A stretch of DNA of 64,000 nt from the NCBI GenBank assembly GCA_900489925.1, contig UEHQ01000016.1, positions 62,001 through 126,000 on the forward strand, in the 5' to 3' direction. Positions 27,272 to 35,652 of the stretch are shown piece by piece (the first letter of the stretch is position 1; the number at the start of each line of letters is the position of its first letter). The stretch comes from Hyphomicrobiales bacterium (GTDB lineage: Bacteria; Pseudomonadota; Alphaproteobacteria; Rhizobiales; Rhizobiaceae). The notes under the pieces are model-generated. The model searched no databases. It was given only the letters and a program-made list of their open reading frames with translations, and was not told where the DNA came from. Position numbers and translations under genes: made by a program.

Positions 27272-28128
27272 TTATCGTCTCCTGCAATTTCAATGGCATA
27301 GCGACCGGTGATCATCGAACGCAGGTTGTTCCAAAGGCCGGAGAGAATGACCATTGAGACGTGCAGGATGACGAAGAGAACAATCGACCACGCACAGATG
27401 AAGTGAATGGAGCGCGCTGACTGCCGCCCGCCGAAGACATCGAGCAGAAACGGATATCCCGCGTCGATGCCGGGGGACATGGTCAAACCGGTCGCCAGCA
27501 TTAGCGGCAGCAGAACGAAGATCACGGCGAGGTAAGCCAGCTTCTGCAGGACATTGTAGTGACGCGCTTTCTCACCCTTTGGAAAGCGCAACCGCGCATG
27601 GTCGGCAATCTCTTGCTTGAGATGACGCGGCGACATCTCCTCCGCGCTAGGCGCCAGATCACGGCGGAAGTGCCCCGTTGCGACGCCATGCAAGGTGTAA
27701 ACCAGCCCGTTGATGACGAAGAGCCAGGCAAAGAAAAAATGCCAACGGCGACCTGTTGCCAAGTCCTGATAGCTCGGTATCGTCAACCACGACGGGAAAC
27801 CTCGTTGCGCTGCATCGTCACCGGCCCCCGAAATGCCCAGAATACCGGTCGTCGTTACAGTGAGACTGCCAACTCGCAAAATGCCGCGGAGACCATCTCC
27901 TTCTTCGACCGCCTCGATCGAAAGCCATGAGGGGTCGGCGTCGGCGCCATATTGCCCCCAATAGAGGGCCGGATGCGCATTGAATATCTGGAGTCCGCTC
28001 ATCAAAAGCAGGCTAAGACAGAGTACGTTGATCCAGTGCGTGAGACGAGTCAGCGCCGAATGGCGTTGAATCAACGTCGTCCTTGGCGCTCCCGGCGGTC
28101 TTTCGTCGTAGTCTTCGATCGTCGCCAT
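27268..28128 (-). CDS. cytochrome b/b6 domain protein, partner of the molybdoenzyme
   Basis: 286 residues with four to five membrane spans. Haem-ligand histidines are visible in RLTHWINVLCLSLLL, RRWHFFFAWLFVINGL, ARSIHFICAWSIVL and LHVSMVILSG. It is a diheme b-type membrane anchor of the formate dehydrogenase-gamma/cyt b561 type. The stop overlaps the start of the molybdoenzyme gene (ATGA), so the two form a two-gene operon, with the Met-rich gene probably read through. Confidence 0.88.
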   Translation of the reverse strand: MATIEDYDERPPGAPRTTLIQRHSALTRLTHWINVLCLSLLLMSGLQIFNAHPALYWGQYGADADPSWLSIEAVEEGDGLRGILRVGSLTVTTTGILGISGAGDDAAQRGFPSWLTIPSYQDLATGRRWHFFFAWLFVINGLVYTLHGVATGHFRRDLAPSAEEMSPRHLKQEIADHARLRFPKGEKARHYNVLQKLAYLAVIFVLLPLMLATGLTMSPGIDAGYPFLLDVFGGRQSARSIHFICAWSIVLFVILHVSMVILSGLWNNLRSMITGRYAIEIAGDDK

Positions 28129-28566
28129 GGTCGTCCCTCGATGCCGGGTTGCGGGCGTCTCATGGCAGGTACGGGAGGCAAGCGAGATTTGTTACACCAA
28201 GGATGAGATTGTTGTGGCGGCCGCTCGAGGTCGTCTGGCTTTTGACAGTGGATGTCGGCATAGCCAAACCGCCAGCGGCTACAACAAGCCATTGAGCGGC
28301 ATCCTAAGACGCGATCTCGGGCTGTTGACTTGATGGCTAGTCTGCAGGCGTGTACCACTTAACGTCGCGACCACGGCAGCGGTTTGGGCCAGCTTCAATG
28401 CCTCACCGCTAGATTGGCCGCCGCTTTGATTTCGTGCATGCAAGGAGATTGCCACGCTAGATCGAGCGGCATGTGATCGCTCGAAGCCCGACAATCCTCC
28501 AAGAAACCTCAAGCAACAGCGTTGGAGAACTTTTCGACGCTTCCATCGGTCCCGGAGGAGCATACA
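28129..28566. other. 438-bp region without a supported gene
   Basis: It holds the minus-strand promoter of the cytochrome b operon and the plus-strand leader of the next gene. Short ORFs on both strands have atypical composition and no ribosome site. I see no repeat or RNA motif. Confidence 0.4.
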
Positions 28567-28875
28567 TTGCCCAAAAGCACAGCCACGACACTCGGACTTG
28601 TCTTCTGCCTGCTTGCAACACCGCTTGTCGTTCCGACACCGGCGCATGCCGTCACCATCAATATCAATATCGGAACCAACCTCAACCACGGCCGGCCCAT
28701 CACCTGCCGCGAAGGGGAATGGCGGATCCGCGACCGTGGCTTCCGGGACGTGCGCCGCATCGATTGCCGCGGCCGCTTTTTCGTCTACCGCGCATGGCGT
28801 GGTGCCCAGCGTTTCGAAATCTCCCTCGATCGCCGAAATGGCCGTGTCGTGGACTTCCGCCGTATCCGAAGATAA
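28567..28875 (+). CDS. exported hypothetical protein, TTG start
   Basis: 102 residues starting at TTG 28567, chosen because GGAGGAG ends six bases before it; the longer frame from 28522 has a poorer ribosome site. The signal peptide (about residues 1-28, TPAHAVTI) then leads to an Arg-rich basic domain with CREGEWRIRDRGFRDVRR and RNGRVVDFRRIRR. Two Cys may pair. It resembles short rhizobial periplasmic proteins of unknown role. Confidence 0.7.
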   Translation: MPKSTATTLGLVFCLLATPLVVPTPAHAVTININIGTNLNHGRPITCREGEWRIRDRGFRDVRRIDCRGRFFVYRAWRGAQRFEISLDRRNGRVVDFRRIRR

Positions 28876-28965
28876 TCGCTCAGGCAGCGCCATTGGCGCA
28901 GCGGGTGTGAGAGTAGCGGCTGAAAGCTGAAGCGGCACTTCAGGCGCCCCGGCCGCAGGCCCTCC

Positions 28966-29562
28966 TCACACCGGCCGGTAGATCTGAGCGATGGAGCCCT
29001 TTGGGAAGACTCGCGAACTGATCAGTTCAAGGCGCCGCGGCTGGGCAAGCTCCGAGAAAATCGGCAGACCTTGGCCTAGGGCCAGCGGGTACACCGTCAG
29101 CATATATTGATCGACCAGATCCTCGGCGATGAGGCTCCGCGCGAAGGTCGCGCCGCCATGGGCGATGATCGGCTTGCCTTCTCCAGCCTTCAACCGGGAG
29201 ATCTCGTCGGCGAGGTTGCCGCTCGCCACGTAGGCATCAGCCCAGCTTTCCGCTCCCGGCTGAAGCTCTGTCGAAGGCGCACTCTCTGCCTTGGCCGGCA
29301 AGATCGCGTTTCCTTGCTTCGAGAAGACCGCCTTGGGTATCTGGTTCATAGGCGGAGCGAAGGCGTTCGTGGACGTCGGCCAGAAGCCAGCCATCCCCTG
29401 GAATGTGCGGCTGCCCATAATGTGTAGGCTGGCGTTCCAGGCGTTCTCCAGTTTCCAGGCAATGGCCTCCTGGTCACCCGAAAATATCCACTCGGTCTCG
29501 CCCGCGGGACCACTGACAAAGCCATCGAGCGACATCGACATGGCCAGGATCAACTCTCTCAT
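28966..29562 (-). CDS. dihydrofolate reductase family (RibD C-terminal-like) protein
   Basis: 198 residues from the ATG at 29562, with GAGGAAGTG upstream. The fold is shown by RELILAMSMSLDGFVSGPAG, HIMGSRTFQGMAGFWP and PIIAHGGATFARSLIAEDLV. These reductases use NADPH on unknown substrates and are distinct from FolA. It sits alone before a LysR gene on the same strand. Confidence 0.85.
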   Translation of the reverse strand: MRELILAMSMSLDGFVSGPAGETEWIFSGDQEAIAWKLENAWNASLHIMGSRTFQGMAGFWPTSTNAFAPPMNQIPKAVFSKQGNAILPAKAESAPSTELQPGAESWADAYVASGNLADEISRLKAGEGKPIIAHGGATFARSLIAEDLVDQYMLTVYPLALGQGLPIFSELAQPRRLELISSRVFPKGSIAQIYRPV

Positions 29563-29703
29563 CACTTCCTCCTCGCATCGATTGCACCAAGGACGAGCGG
29601 GACTAGCTGGTTCCGACACCCCTCATTCACCAAACACAAGAAACGAACCGGACCGACGCTCGAACGCGGCGCGCGACCCTGCGCGCGGCTCAACCGGCAG
29701 GCC

Positions 29704-30540
29704 TCACCGCCCGCACAAGGCATCCGTCACGGCCCGCACCAGCGGCACATCCTTGATATCGGTATGCACTGCCAACCAGAGATCACGGGTGATTGCCGCG
29801 CCCTCAAGCGGCAATTGCGTCAGCCCCTGGCCCGCGGCAATGAAATCCGGCAGCAGGGCCACGCCACCGCCAGCCTTCACCGCTGTCAGCTGAAACTCGA
29901 GCGTCGAAGCCCGGATTGCGATCGGCCGTCCGGCGGCAATCTCCGTCAGCCGTTCTTCCTGTGGCGACGATGCCATCGCCTCGTCGTAGCCGATGAACGT
30001 CCAGTCGCGCTCGTCGGTCGTCTCGGCGTAACCAGGTGCGGCATAGACATGGAAGCCGAGTTCGCCGATCTTCCTGACCGTGAGATCGCCGCTCTCCGGT
30101 CGGCTGAGCCGCACGGCAATATCCGCCTCCCGCCGCCCAAGCGATGCATAGCGTGTCTCCCCTATGACCGTGACACGGATACCCGGATGGCGTTGCCGTA
30201 GCCTCACGAGCGGCGCCGCAAGGACCACGCCGGCATAAGCCGGCGGTGCACTGATGCGGACTTCGCCGACGTGGCGCTGATCTGCTCCGATACCGCCGCG
30301 CTCGATCGTCATCGCATCTGCGCTCATGCGCTCGGCAATGGCAGCGACCCGTTCGCCCTCGGCGGTCAGCTGGATCCGTCGTCCGCGCCGGTCGACCAGT
30401 TTCGCACCAATCTCCTGTTCGAGATGCGCCACGCGGCGCGATACCGTCGCATGCTCTACGCCAAGCGCCCGGGCTGCGCCCGACAAGGTCCCCAGACGCG
30501 AGAGCGCCAGCAGATGCCGCAGATCTTCCCAATCCAGCAT
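29704..30540 (-). CDS. LysR family transcriptional regulator
   Basis: 278 residues. The helix-turn-helix is LRHLLALSRLGTLSGAARAL then VEHATVSRRVAHLEQEIGAK, followed by a LysR substrate domain (VRISAPPAYAGVVLAAPLVR). It is divergent from a quinone oxidoreductase gene with 97 bp between, including a LysR-type box, so it most probably controls that gene and itself. The inducer is unknown. Confidence 0.9.
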   Translation of the reverse strand: MLDWEDLRHLLALSRLGTLSGAARALGVEHATVSRRVAHLEQEIGAKLVDRRGRRIQLTAEGERVAAIAERMSADAMTIERGGIGADQRHVGEVRISAPPAYAGVVLAAPLVRLRQRHPGIRVTVIGETRYASLGRREADIAVRLSRPESGDLTVRKIGELGFHVYAAPGYAETTDERDWTFIGYDEAMASSPQEERLTEIAAGRPIAIRASTLEFQLTAVKAGGGVALLPDFIAAGQGLTQLPLEGAAITRDLWLAVHTDIKDVPLVRAVTDALCGR

Positions 30541-30550
30541 TGATCATATT

Positions 30551-30578
30551 TTCCCATTGAATGTGAAATAATAGGGAA
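30551..30578. promoter_or_regulatory. LysR-type box (ATT-N11-AAT)
   Basis: CCCATT-N11-AATAGGG forms a dyad (ATT 30556-30558, AAT 30570-30572) flanked by TTCCC and GGGAA. It fits the T-N11-A consensus and lies between the divergent lysR and quinone reductase genes. Confidence 0.6.
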
Positions 30579-30637
30579 TTTTCAATCACACAGCCAGCCT
30601 CCATCTTGGACTCCAAGCCAACTCCAGGAGACCGAGC

Positions 30638-31606
30638 ATGGACATCGCAATCACCCTGACTGCTCCCGGCGGCATCGAGCAGCTCACTGTCGTGCCGCAG
30701 CAGCCGCAAGCGCCTGAAGCAAACGAGATCCGCGTCCGCCACGACGCCATCGGCGTGAACTTCCTTGATATCTATCACCGCAAGGGCCTCTATCCGCTGG
30801 CGTCCTATCCCGCCATTATCGGCGCGGAAGGCGCCGGCGTGGTCGAGGCGGTCGGCTCGGAGGTCACGGCGCTCTCGCCCGGCGACCGCGTCGCCTACAT
30901 GGGCGCTCCCGTCGGTGCCTACGCCTCCACGCGTCTCCTGCCGGCGCACCGGGCAATCCGCCTGCCCGACCACGTCGCCTCGACGCAGGCAGCCGCTACC
31001 CTGCTCAAGGGGATGACGGCCTACATGCTGCTCACCCGCACCTATGCCGTCACCTCGGCATCGACCATCCTCGTCCATGCCGCCGCCGGCGGCCTCGGCA
31101 CACTTCTCGTGCGCTGGGCAAAGCACCTCGGCGCCACCGTGATCGGCGCGGTCAGCAGCGAAGAGAAAGCGGCATTGGCGCGCGCCAACGGCGCCGATCA
31201 TCTGATCATCGGCCGTGACGCCGATCTCGTTGGCGAAGTCATGGCGCTGACCGGCGGGCGCGGCGTCGACGTTGGCTATGACGGCATCGGCGGGGCGATG
31301 CTGGCAAAGACCATCCAATGCATCCGCCCCTTCGGCATGGCCGCGAGCTTCGGCCAGGCAGCAGGGCCGATACCGCCGGTGGCGATCGAGGCGCTTCGTC
31401 CGAACCGCTCGCTGTCGCACCCAAGCATCATGGCCGCGAGCACCGATGCGGACTTTTATGCCGAGGCCGCCGTTGCCGTTATCAACGCCATCGGGCTCGG
31501 CATTCTGTCGCTTCCCGTCCGCGAATTCGCGCTTGCGGACGCCGCCGCCGCGCACACTGAGCTGGAGGCCGGACGCAGCAGCGGCAGCCTGCTTCTCATC
31601 CCCTGA
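30638..31606 (+). CDS. quinone oxidoreductase-like (zinc-less MDR family)
   Basis: 322 residues. The GroES-like domain has IGVNFLDIYHRKGLYPL and GAEGAGVVEAVGSEV; the NADPH-binding domain has ILVHAAAGGLGTLLVRWAKH. Catalytic zinc ligands are absent, as in QOR proteins that reduce quinones or enones with NADPH. CAGGAGA precedes the ATG. It is divergent from lysR and probably induced through it. Confidence 0.9.
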   Translation: MDIAITLTAPGGIEQLTVVPQQPQAPEANEIRVRHDAIGVNFLDIYHRKGLYPLASYPAIIGAEGAGVVEAVGSEVTALSPGDRVAYMGAPVGAYASTRLLPAHRAIRLPDHVASTQAAATLLKGMTAYMLLTRTYAVTSASTILVHAAAGGLGTLLVRWAKHLGATVIGAVSSEEKAALARANGADHLIIGRDADLVGEVMALTGGRGVDVGYDGIGGAMLAKTIQCIRPFGMAASFGQAAGPIPPVAIEALRPNRSLSHPSIMAASTDADFYAEAAVAVINAIGLGILSLPVREFALADAAAAHTELEAGRSSGSLLLIP

Positions 31607-31698
31607 GCACGTACCGGCGCGTGGCAAAAGATACCGTTTCGAATGCAATTTTTATGTGATATGGCCCGTTGCATTGTTCAGGTTTGAAAGTCTTATCC

Positions 31699-32841
31699 AT
31701 GGCCACGCCTCTCACCATTGCCGATCTGAAATCACTCGCCCAGCGCCGCGTTCCGAAGATGTTTTTCGACTATGCGGATTCCGGCGCCTGGACGGAGTCG
31801 ACCTATCAGGCGAACGAGAGCGATTTTACCAAGATCAAGCTGCGCCAGCGCGTCCTGGTCGACATGACCAACCGCACGCTTGAGACGACAATGATCGGCC
31901 AGAAGGTCTCGATGCCGGTGGCCCTCGCGCCGACCGGCATGACCGGCATGCAGCACGCGGACGGCGAGATGCTGGCAGCCCGCGCCGCCGAGGAAGCTGG
32001 CGTTCCCTTCACCCTTTCGACGATGAGCATCTGCTCGATCGAGGACGTCGCATCGGTGACGACAAAGCCGTTCTGGTTCCAGCTCTACGTGATGCGGGAC
32101 AAGGACTTCGTCATGAACCTGATCAACCGCGCCAAGGCCGCAAAGTGCTCGGCGCTGGTTCTGACCGCCGACCTGCAGATCCTCGGCCAGCGTCACAAGG
32201 ACCTGCGCAACGGCCTCTCTGCACCACCGAAGTTCACGCCGAAGCACATCTGGCAGATGGCGACGCGCCCCTTCTGGTGCCTCGACATGCTGCAGACCAA
32301 GCGTCGCAGCTTCGGCAACATTGTCGGCCACGCCAAGAACGTCTCCGACCTCTCCTCGCTCTCCTCGTGGACGGCCGAGCAGTTCGATCCCCAGCTCTCC
32401 TGGGATGACGTCGCCTGGATCAAGGAAAAGTGGGGCGGTCCGCTGATCATCAAGGGCATCTGCGACGTCGAGGACGCGAAATCCGCGGCTGAAACCGGTG
32501 CCGATGCCATCATCGTGTCCAACCACGGCGGCCGCCAGCTCGATGGCGCCCCCTCTTCGATCAGCATGCTGCCGCAGATCGTCGATGCCGTCGGACACAA
32601 GATCGAAATCCACCTCGACAGCGGCATTCGTTCCGGCCAGGACGTGCTGAAGGCGATCGCCCTCGGCGCCAAGGGCACCTATATCGGCCGCCCCTTCCTC
32701 TACGGTCTCGGCGCCATGGGCAAGGAAGGCGTATCGCTGGCGCTCAGCATCCTGCGCAAGGAGATGGACGTCACCATGGCACTCTGCGGCAAGCGCGACA
32801 TCAACGATGTCGACTCCTCGATCATCCTGGGCCGCCAGTAA
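31699..32841 (+). CDS. lldD: FMN-dependent alpha-hydroxy acid dehydrogenase (LldD-like)
   Basis: 380 residues from the ATG at 31699. It shows the family's FMN/TIM-barrel motifs: FDYADSGAWTESTYQANE, ALAPTGMTGMQHADGE, the catalytic SNHGGRQLDGAPS and LDSGIRSGQDVLKAIALGAK. This suits L-lactate dehydrogenase (respiratory chain linked); another 2-hydroxy acid such as glycolate cannot be excluded. It is monocistronic and ends at a terminator hidden in the 3' end of the opposite gene. Confidence 0.88.
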   Translation: MATPLTIADLKSLAQRRVPKMFFDYADSGAWTESTYQANESDFTKIKLRQRVLVDMTNRTLETTMIGQKVSMPVALAPTGMTGMQHADGEMLAARAAEEAGVPFTLSTMSICSIEDVASVTTKPFWFQLYVMRDKDFVMNLINRAKAAKCSALVLTADLQILGQRHKDLRNGLSAPPKFTPKHIWQMATRPFWCLDMLQTKRRSFGNIVGHAKNVSDLSSLSSWTAEQFDPQLSWDDVAWIKEKWGGPLIIKGICDVEDAKSAAETGADAIIVSNHGGRQLDGAPSSISMLPQIVDAVGHKIEIHLDSGIRSGQDVLKAIALGAKGTYIGRPFLYGLGAMGKEGVSLALSILRKEMDVTMALCGKRDINDVDSSIILGRQ

Positions 32842-32847
32842 GCTAGC

Positions 32848-33588
32848 CTAACGCACCCAGCCCGTCGCAAGCGCGCCTGCCCAATCCGGGCGGGCGTTTT
32901 CTTTTGCGAGCCGCGACATCGCCATGTGGTCGTAAGCGACAGTTCGAAACTGCGGCAACCACCCATCAGCAGACGTCTCGATGACGCAGTAGGACGCCAG
33001 CGGATGACCCGCCTCGACCTTGTGCTCGTAAGGCAGGTCATCGCTGTAGGCGGGGCAGCCGACGCTGCCGGGATTGACGATCAAACGGCCATCGGAAAGG
33101 CGGATTACCCGGGGGACATGGCTGTGGCCGCACAGGATCAGTGGAAACCCGATACCCGCAGCCAGCGCCTCGATCTCATCGAGAGGCTTCACGAAGACAT
33201 GCCCTTCGGGCGAGACGGATTCCAGCCAATAGGTCTGGTCGTCCACGGGTGTCGCGTGACAGAGATAGGCTCGGTCGCGATAGACGGCGCTGAACGGCAG
33301 GCTGCGCAGCCAGTCGAGATGACGCGGCGCCAATTGCGAATAGGCGTGCTGCTCCCACGACGGCATGGCATCCGCAGGGCTCTCGATCAGATAGCGGTCA
33401 TGGTTGCCCCGCACGGTCACCGCATCCAACGCCATCAACGTGTCCGCGGCCTTGCCCGCCTCGAGCGGCCCACTCAGGCAATCGCCAAGATTGACGATCT
33501 CGTCGATGCCCTGCGCCCTGATGTCGGCCAGCACCGCTTCGAGCGCAAGATGGTTGCCATGGACATCCGCGATCGCCGCAAAGCGCAT
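32848..33588 (-). CDS. metallophosphoesterase (YfcE/calcineurin-like)
   Basis: 246 residues. All five metal motifs are present: IADVHGNHLALEA, NLGDCLSGPLEA, VRGNHDRY, CHATPVDD and CGHSHVPR. It probably hydrolyses phosphomono- or diesters in the cytoplasm; the substrate is unknown. It starts three bases after the uraH stop, so it appears to be the last gene of the ureide operon, though no role in purine breakdown is known. Confidence 0.87.
   Translation of the reverse strand: MRFAAIADVHGNHLALEAVLADIRAQGIDEIVNLGDCLSGPLEAGKAADTLMALDAVTVRGNHDRYLIESPADAMPSWEQHAYSQLAPRHLDWLRSLPFSAVYRDRAYLCHATPVDDQTYWLESVSPEGHVFVKPLDEIEALAAGIGFPLILCGHSHVPRVIRLSDGRLIVNPGSVGCPAYSDDLPYEHKVEAGHPLASYCVIETSADGWLPQFRTVAYDHMAMSRLAKENARPDWAGALATGWVR
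32874..32905 (+). terminator. terminator of lldD inside the convergent phosphoesterase gene
   Basis: An 8-bp stem GCCTGCCC / GGGCGGGC (one G-U pair) with a 5-base loop is followed by TTTTCTTTT on the plus strand. It lies 33 bp past the lldD stop and within the last 20 codons of the minus-strand phosphoesterase. Confidence 0.8.
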
Positions 33589-33591
33589 CGA

Positions 33592-33948
33592 TCAGCTCCC
33601 GCGATAAGTCGAGTAGCCGTAGGGCGAGATCAGCAGCGGTACATGGTAGTGCCCGCTCTCGTCGGCGATGCCGAAGCGGATCGGCACGAGATCGAGAAAG
33701 GCGGGATGCGGCAACGCCACGCCTGTTCCCCGCAGATAATCGCCGGCATGAAACAAAAGCTCGTAGGTGCCGGCCTTGAAGCTCTCGCCGGAGAGGATCG
33801 GCCCGCCGTCCACGCGGCCGTCGGAATTGGTCGTTACCGTCTTGATATGGTGGCGAATGTCGCCTTCGAGATGAAACAGCTCGATCTTTAGCCCTTCGGC
33901 CGGCTTGCCGGAGGCGGTATCGAGAACATGTGTGGTCAGTCCGGTCAT
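33592..33948 (-). CDS. uraH: 5-hydroxyisourate hydrolase (transthyretin-like)
   Basis: 118 residues. It hydrolyses 5-hydroxyisourate to OHCU. The N-terminal [17 protein letters not shown] contains the active-site His, and the protein ends with the diagnostic YRGS tetrapeptide (YGYSTYRGS). It overlaps allA by 4 bp and is 3 bp from the phosphoesterase gene, inside the ureide operon. Confidence 0.95.
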   Translation of the reverse strand: MTGLTTHVLDTASGKPAEGLKIELFHLEGDIRHHIKTVTTNSDGRVDGGPILSGESFKAGTYELLFHAGDYLRGTGVALPHPAFLDLVPIRFGIADESGHYHVPLLISPYGYSTYRGS

Positions 33949-34445
33949 AAGGCGGGCTCGCTGATGATGAAGGGGGTATCGAAAAAGAACTCTTCCAGAT
34001 TGTTGCCCAGTCCATCGCGATCTACGACGAGGAAATCACTGACGGCGCCCAGCGACATCAGCGGATGGTGCCAGACATTCCTGAAATAATTAACGCCCTG
34101 GTCTCCGCGCGCCAGGAACACGTGCGGACGGCCCGGCCGACCACCTTCGTCTTCCGAAACGACGACGAGAAAGGGACGACCCGAAATCGGCGAGAAGCTC
34201 TGGCTGCCGAAGGGGTGGCGCTCCATCATGCCTACCGCGTACGGAAACGCCCGCGGCTGGCCACGGAAAAGGTTGATGATAACACGCGCGCCCTCGCCTG
34301 CCGCTTCCGCCGACGCCAGCGCATGAAAGCGCTCGGTCGTGCCATTGTTGATGAACCGCATCGTCGCCGGATCGGCTTCGATGACCTCGCCGAAAGGCGC
34401 GAAGGCCGATTTGGTAAGCGGATGGATCTCGAGGAATTCAGTCAC
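33945..34445 (-). CDS. allA: ureidoglycolate lyase
   Basis: 166 residues with a GTG start at 34445, chosen by ORF length and by AAGGCG just upstream. It splits ureidoglycolate to glyoxylate and urea. Motifs: [20 protein letters not shown], and [20 protein letters not shown], typical of AllA. The gene begins two bases after the hepT stop and overlaps uraH at its end, so it is translated as part of the operon. Its ribosome site lies inside hepT. Confidence 0.93.
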   Translation of the reverse strand: MTEFLEIHPLTKSAFAPFGEVIEADPATMRFINNGTTERFHALASAEAAGEGARVIINLFRGQPRAFPYAVGMMERHPFGSQSFSPISGRPFLVVVSEDEGGRPGRPHVFLARGDQGVNYFRNVWHHPLMSLGAVSDFLVVDRDGLGNNLEEFFFDTPFIISEPAL

Positions 34446-34447
34446 GA

Positions 34448-34810
34448 TTATTCGCCTTGAATACGCCAGTGGCGTAAGGAATCGAGTTGGGTGATCAATG
34501 TCTCAAGATCGCTCCGCACGGTACTCCAGATAGCCGTCAGATCGGCTCGGTAGTAGTCGTGCACGATCAGGTTGCGCATACCCCGGATCTTGCTCCACGG
34601 TATCTCGGCGTGATCACGCAGAAAGTCTGGGTCATCGGCAGCGATCCGCGCGGCCGCCTCGCCGAGCAGCACCAGCGACATAGTGACCGCAAGCTGGGTC
34701 CGCACGTCTGAAAGAAAGTCTTGCAGCTCCATATCATCCGTCAGCATCCGCGCCTGTTCCGCAGCGGCCTGCATCCGATCAACGTAGTCAACCAATCTGC
34801 CTGCGCTCAT
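34448..34810 (-). CDS. hepT: HEPN domain toxin (HepT/DUF86 family)
   Basis: 120 residues. The HEPN ribonuclease motif RX4-6HXY is intact as [10 protein letters not shown] near residues 79-88; Arg and His are the expected catalytic pair. In MntA/HepT systems the toxin cleaves RNA and is silenced by AMPylation of the Tyr of this motif. It overlaps the nucleotidyltransferase gene by 4 bp and is followed two bases later by allA, so the pair is embedded in the ureide operon. Confidence 0.88.
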   Translation of the reverse strand: MSAGRLVDYVDRMQAAAEQARMLTDDMELQDFLSDVRTQLAVTMSLVLLGEAAARIAADDPDFLRDHAEIPWSKIRGMRNLIVHDYYRADLTAIWSTVRSDLETLITQLDSLRHWRIQGE

Positions 34811-35097
34811 ATTCTTGCCGCTTCGGCTAGGACCCGGTCCCGAATCTTCGGAGGCAAGCCTCCCGGCGTTACAAGATCCACCTTCACCCCCAAAATATCC
34901 TTCAACTCCTCCAGCAGTCCCCCGAGATCGAACAGGGTGGTGCCGGGAAGCGTATCGACCAGAATATCCAGATCGCTATCCGCCCGGTCCTCGCCGCGCG
35001 CCACCGAGCCGAAGACACGCGGGTTCGTCGCGTTGAAGCGCGTCGTCGCTTCGCGGATCGCCTGCCTGTTCTTTTCCAGCGCTTCCGATGGTTTCAT
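34807..35097 (-). CDS. mntA: MNT-type nucleotidyltransferase antitoxin
   Basis: 96 residues. The minimal nucleotidyltransferase motif GSX10DXD is complete: GSVARGEDRADSDLDILVD. MntA-like antitoxins transfer AMP to HepT. The gene is first in the pair, overlapping hepT by 4 bp; 57 bp separate it from uraD upstream. The sequence shows no sign of decay. Confidence 0.88.
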   Translation of the reverse strand: MKPSEALEKNRQAIREATTRFNATNPRVFGSVARGEDRADSDLDILVDTLPGTTLFDLGGLLEELKDILGVKVDLVTPGGLPPKIRDRVLAEAARI

Positions 35098-35154
35098 CGC
35101 GTCAGACCTCTCGCCCGCAACTATAAGCCACGGACCTGAAAGAGCAAACCGGCC

Positions 35155-35652
35155 TCAGCGCTCGGGCAGCAGCGCCGTCAGCCGCAGCAGCGCGATCCGC
35201 TCCACCTGCGCTGTCGCCGTCGCGAATTCCTCGTCGCGGCTGTTGTCGATCCGCGTTTCGAACGCGGCCAGAATGTCGTCCTTGTTCAGCCCCTTCACAG
35301 CGATGATGAAGGGAAAGCCGAATTTCTCGACATAGGCCGTGTTGAGCGTCGTGAAGCGCGCATGTTCGTCGGCGCTCAGCCGGTCGAGACCCGCGCCGGC
35401 CTGCTCTTGTTTGCTGTCTTCGGTCAGTTCGCCAGCGATCGCCAAACGCCCTGCCAGATCAGGGTGCGCGCGCAGCACGCCCAGCCGCTCTTCCGGGCTC
35501 GCCGCGCGAAAGATCGCGACGAGCGCCGTGTGAACCCGATCGACCGTGAGTTCGTCGCCTACGAAGCCATCGTCATAGGCTCGCTCGGCAATGAACTGTG
35601 AATGCTCGAACACGCCGCCGAAGCGGGATACGAATTCATCCCGGGAGATCAT
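35155..35652 (-). CDS. uraD: OHCU decarboxylase
   Basis: 165 residues from the ATG at 35652, which overlaps the puuE stop (TGATG). It converts OHCU to S-allantoin. The active-site His is in VLRAHPDLAGRLA, with FVSRFGGVFEHSQFIAERAY at the N-terminus and FGFPFIIAVKGLNKDDILAA later. The longer frame to 35718 lies inside puuE. Confidence 0.93.
   Translation of the reverse strand: MISRDEFVSRFGGVFEHSQFIAERAYDDGFVGDELTVDRVHTALVAIFRAASPEERLGVLRAHPDLAGRLAIAGELTEDSKQEQAGAGLDRLSADEHARFTTLNTAYVEKFGFPFIIAVKGLNKDDILAAFETRIDNSRDEEFATATAQVERIALLRLTALLPER

Noticed and set aside
29804..31648. 614-codon open frame on the minus strand
   Set aside because: It spans the divergent lysR/quinone reductase region in the wrong frames and crosses the promoter gap.
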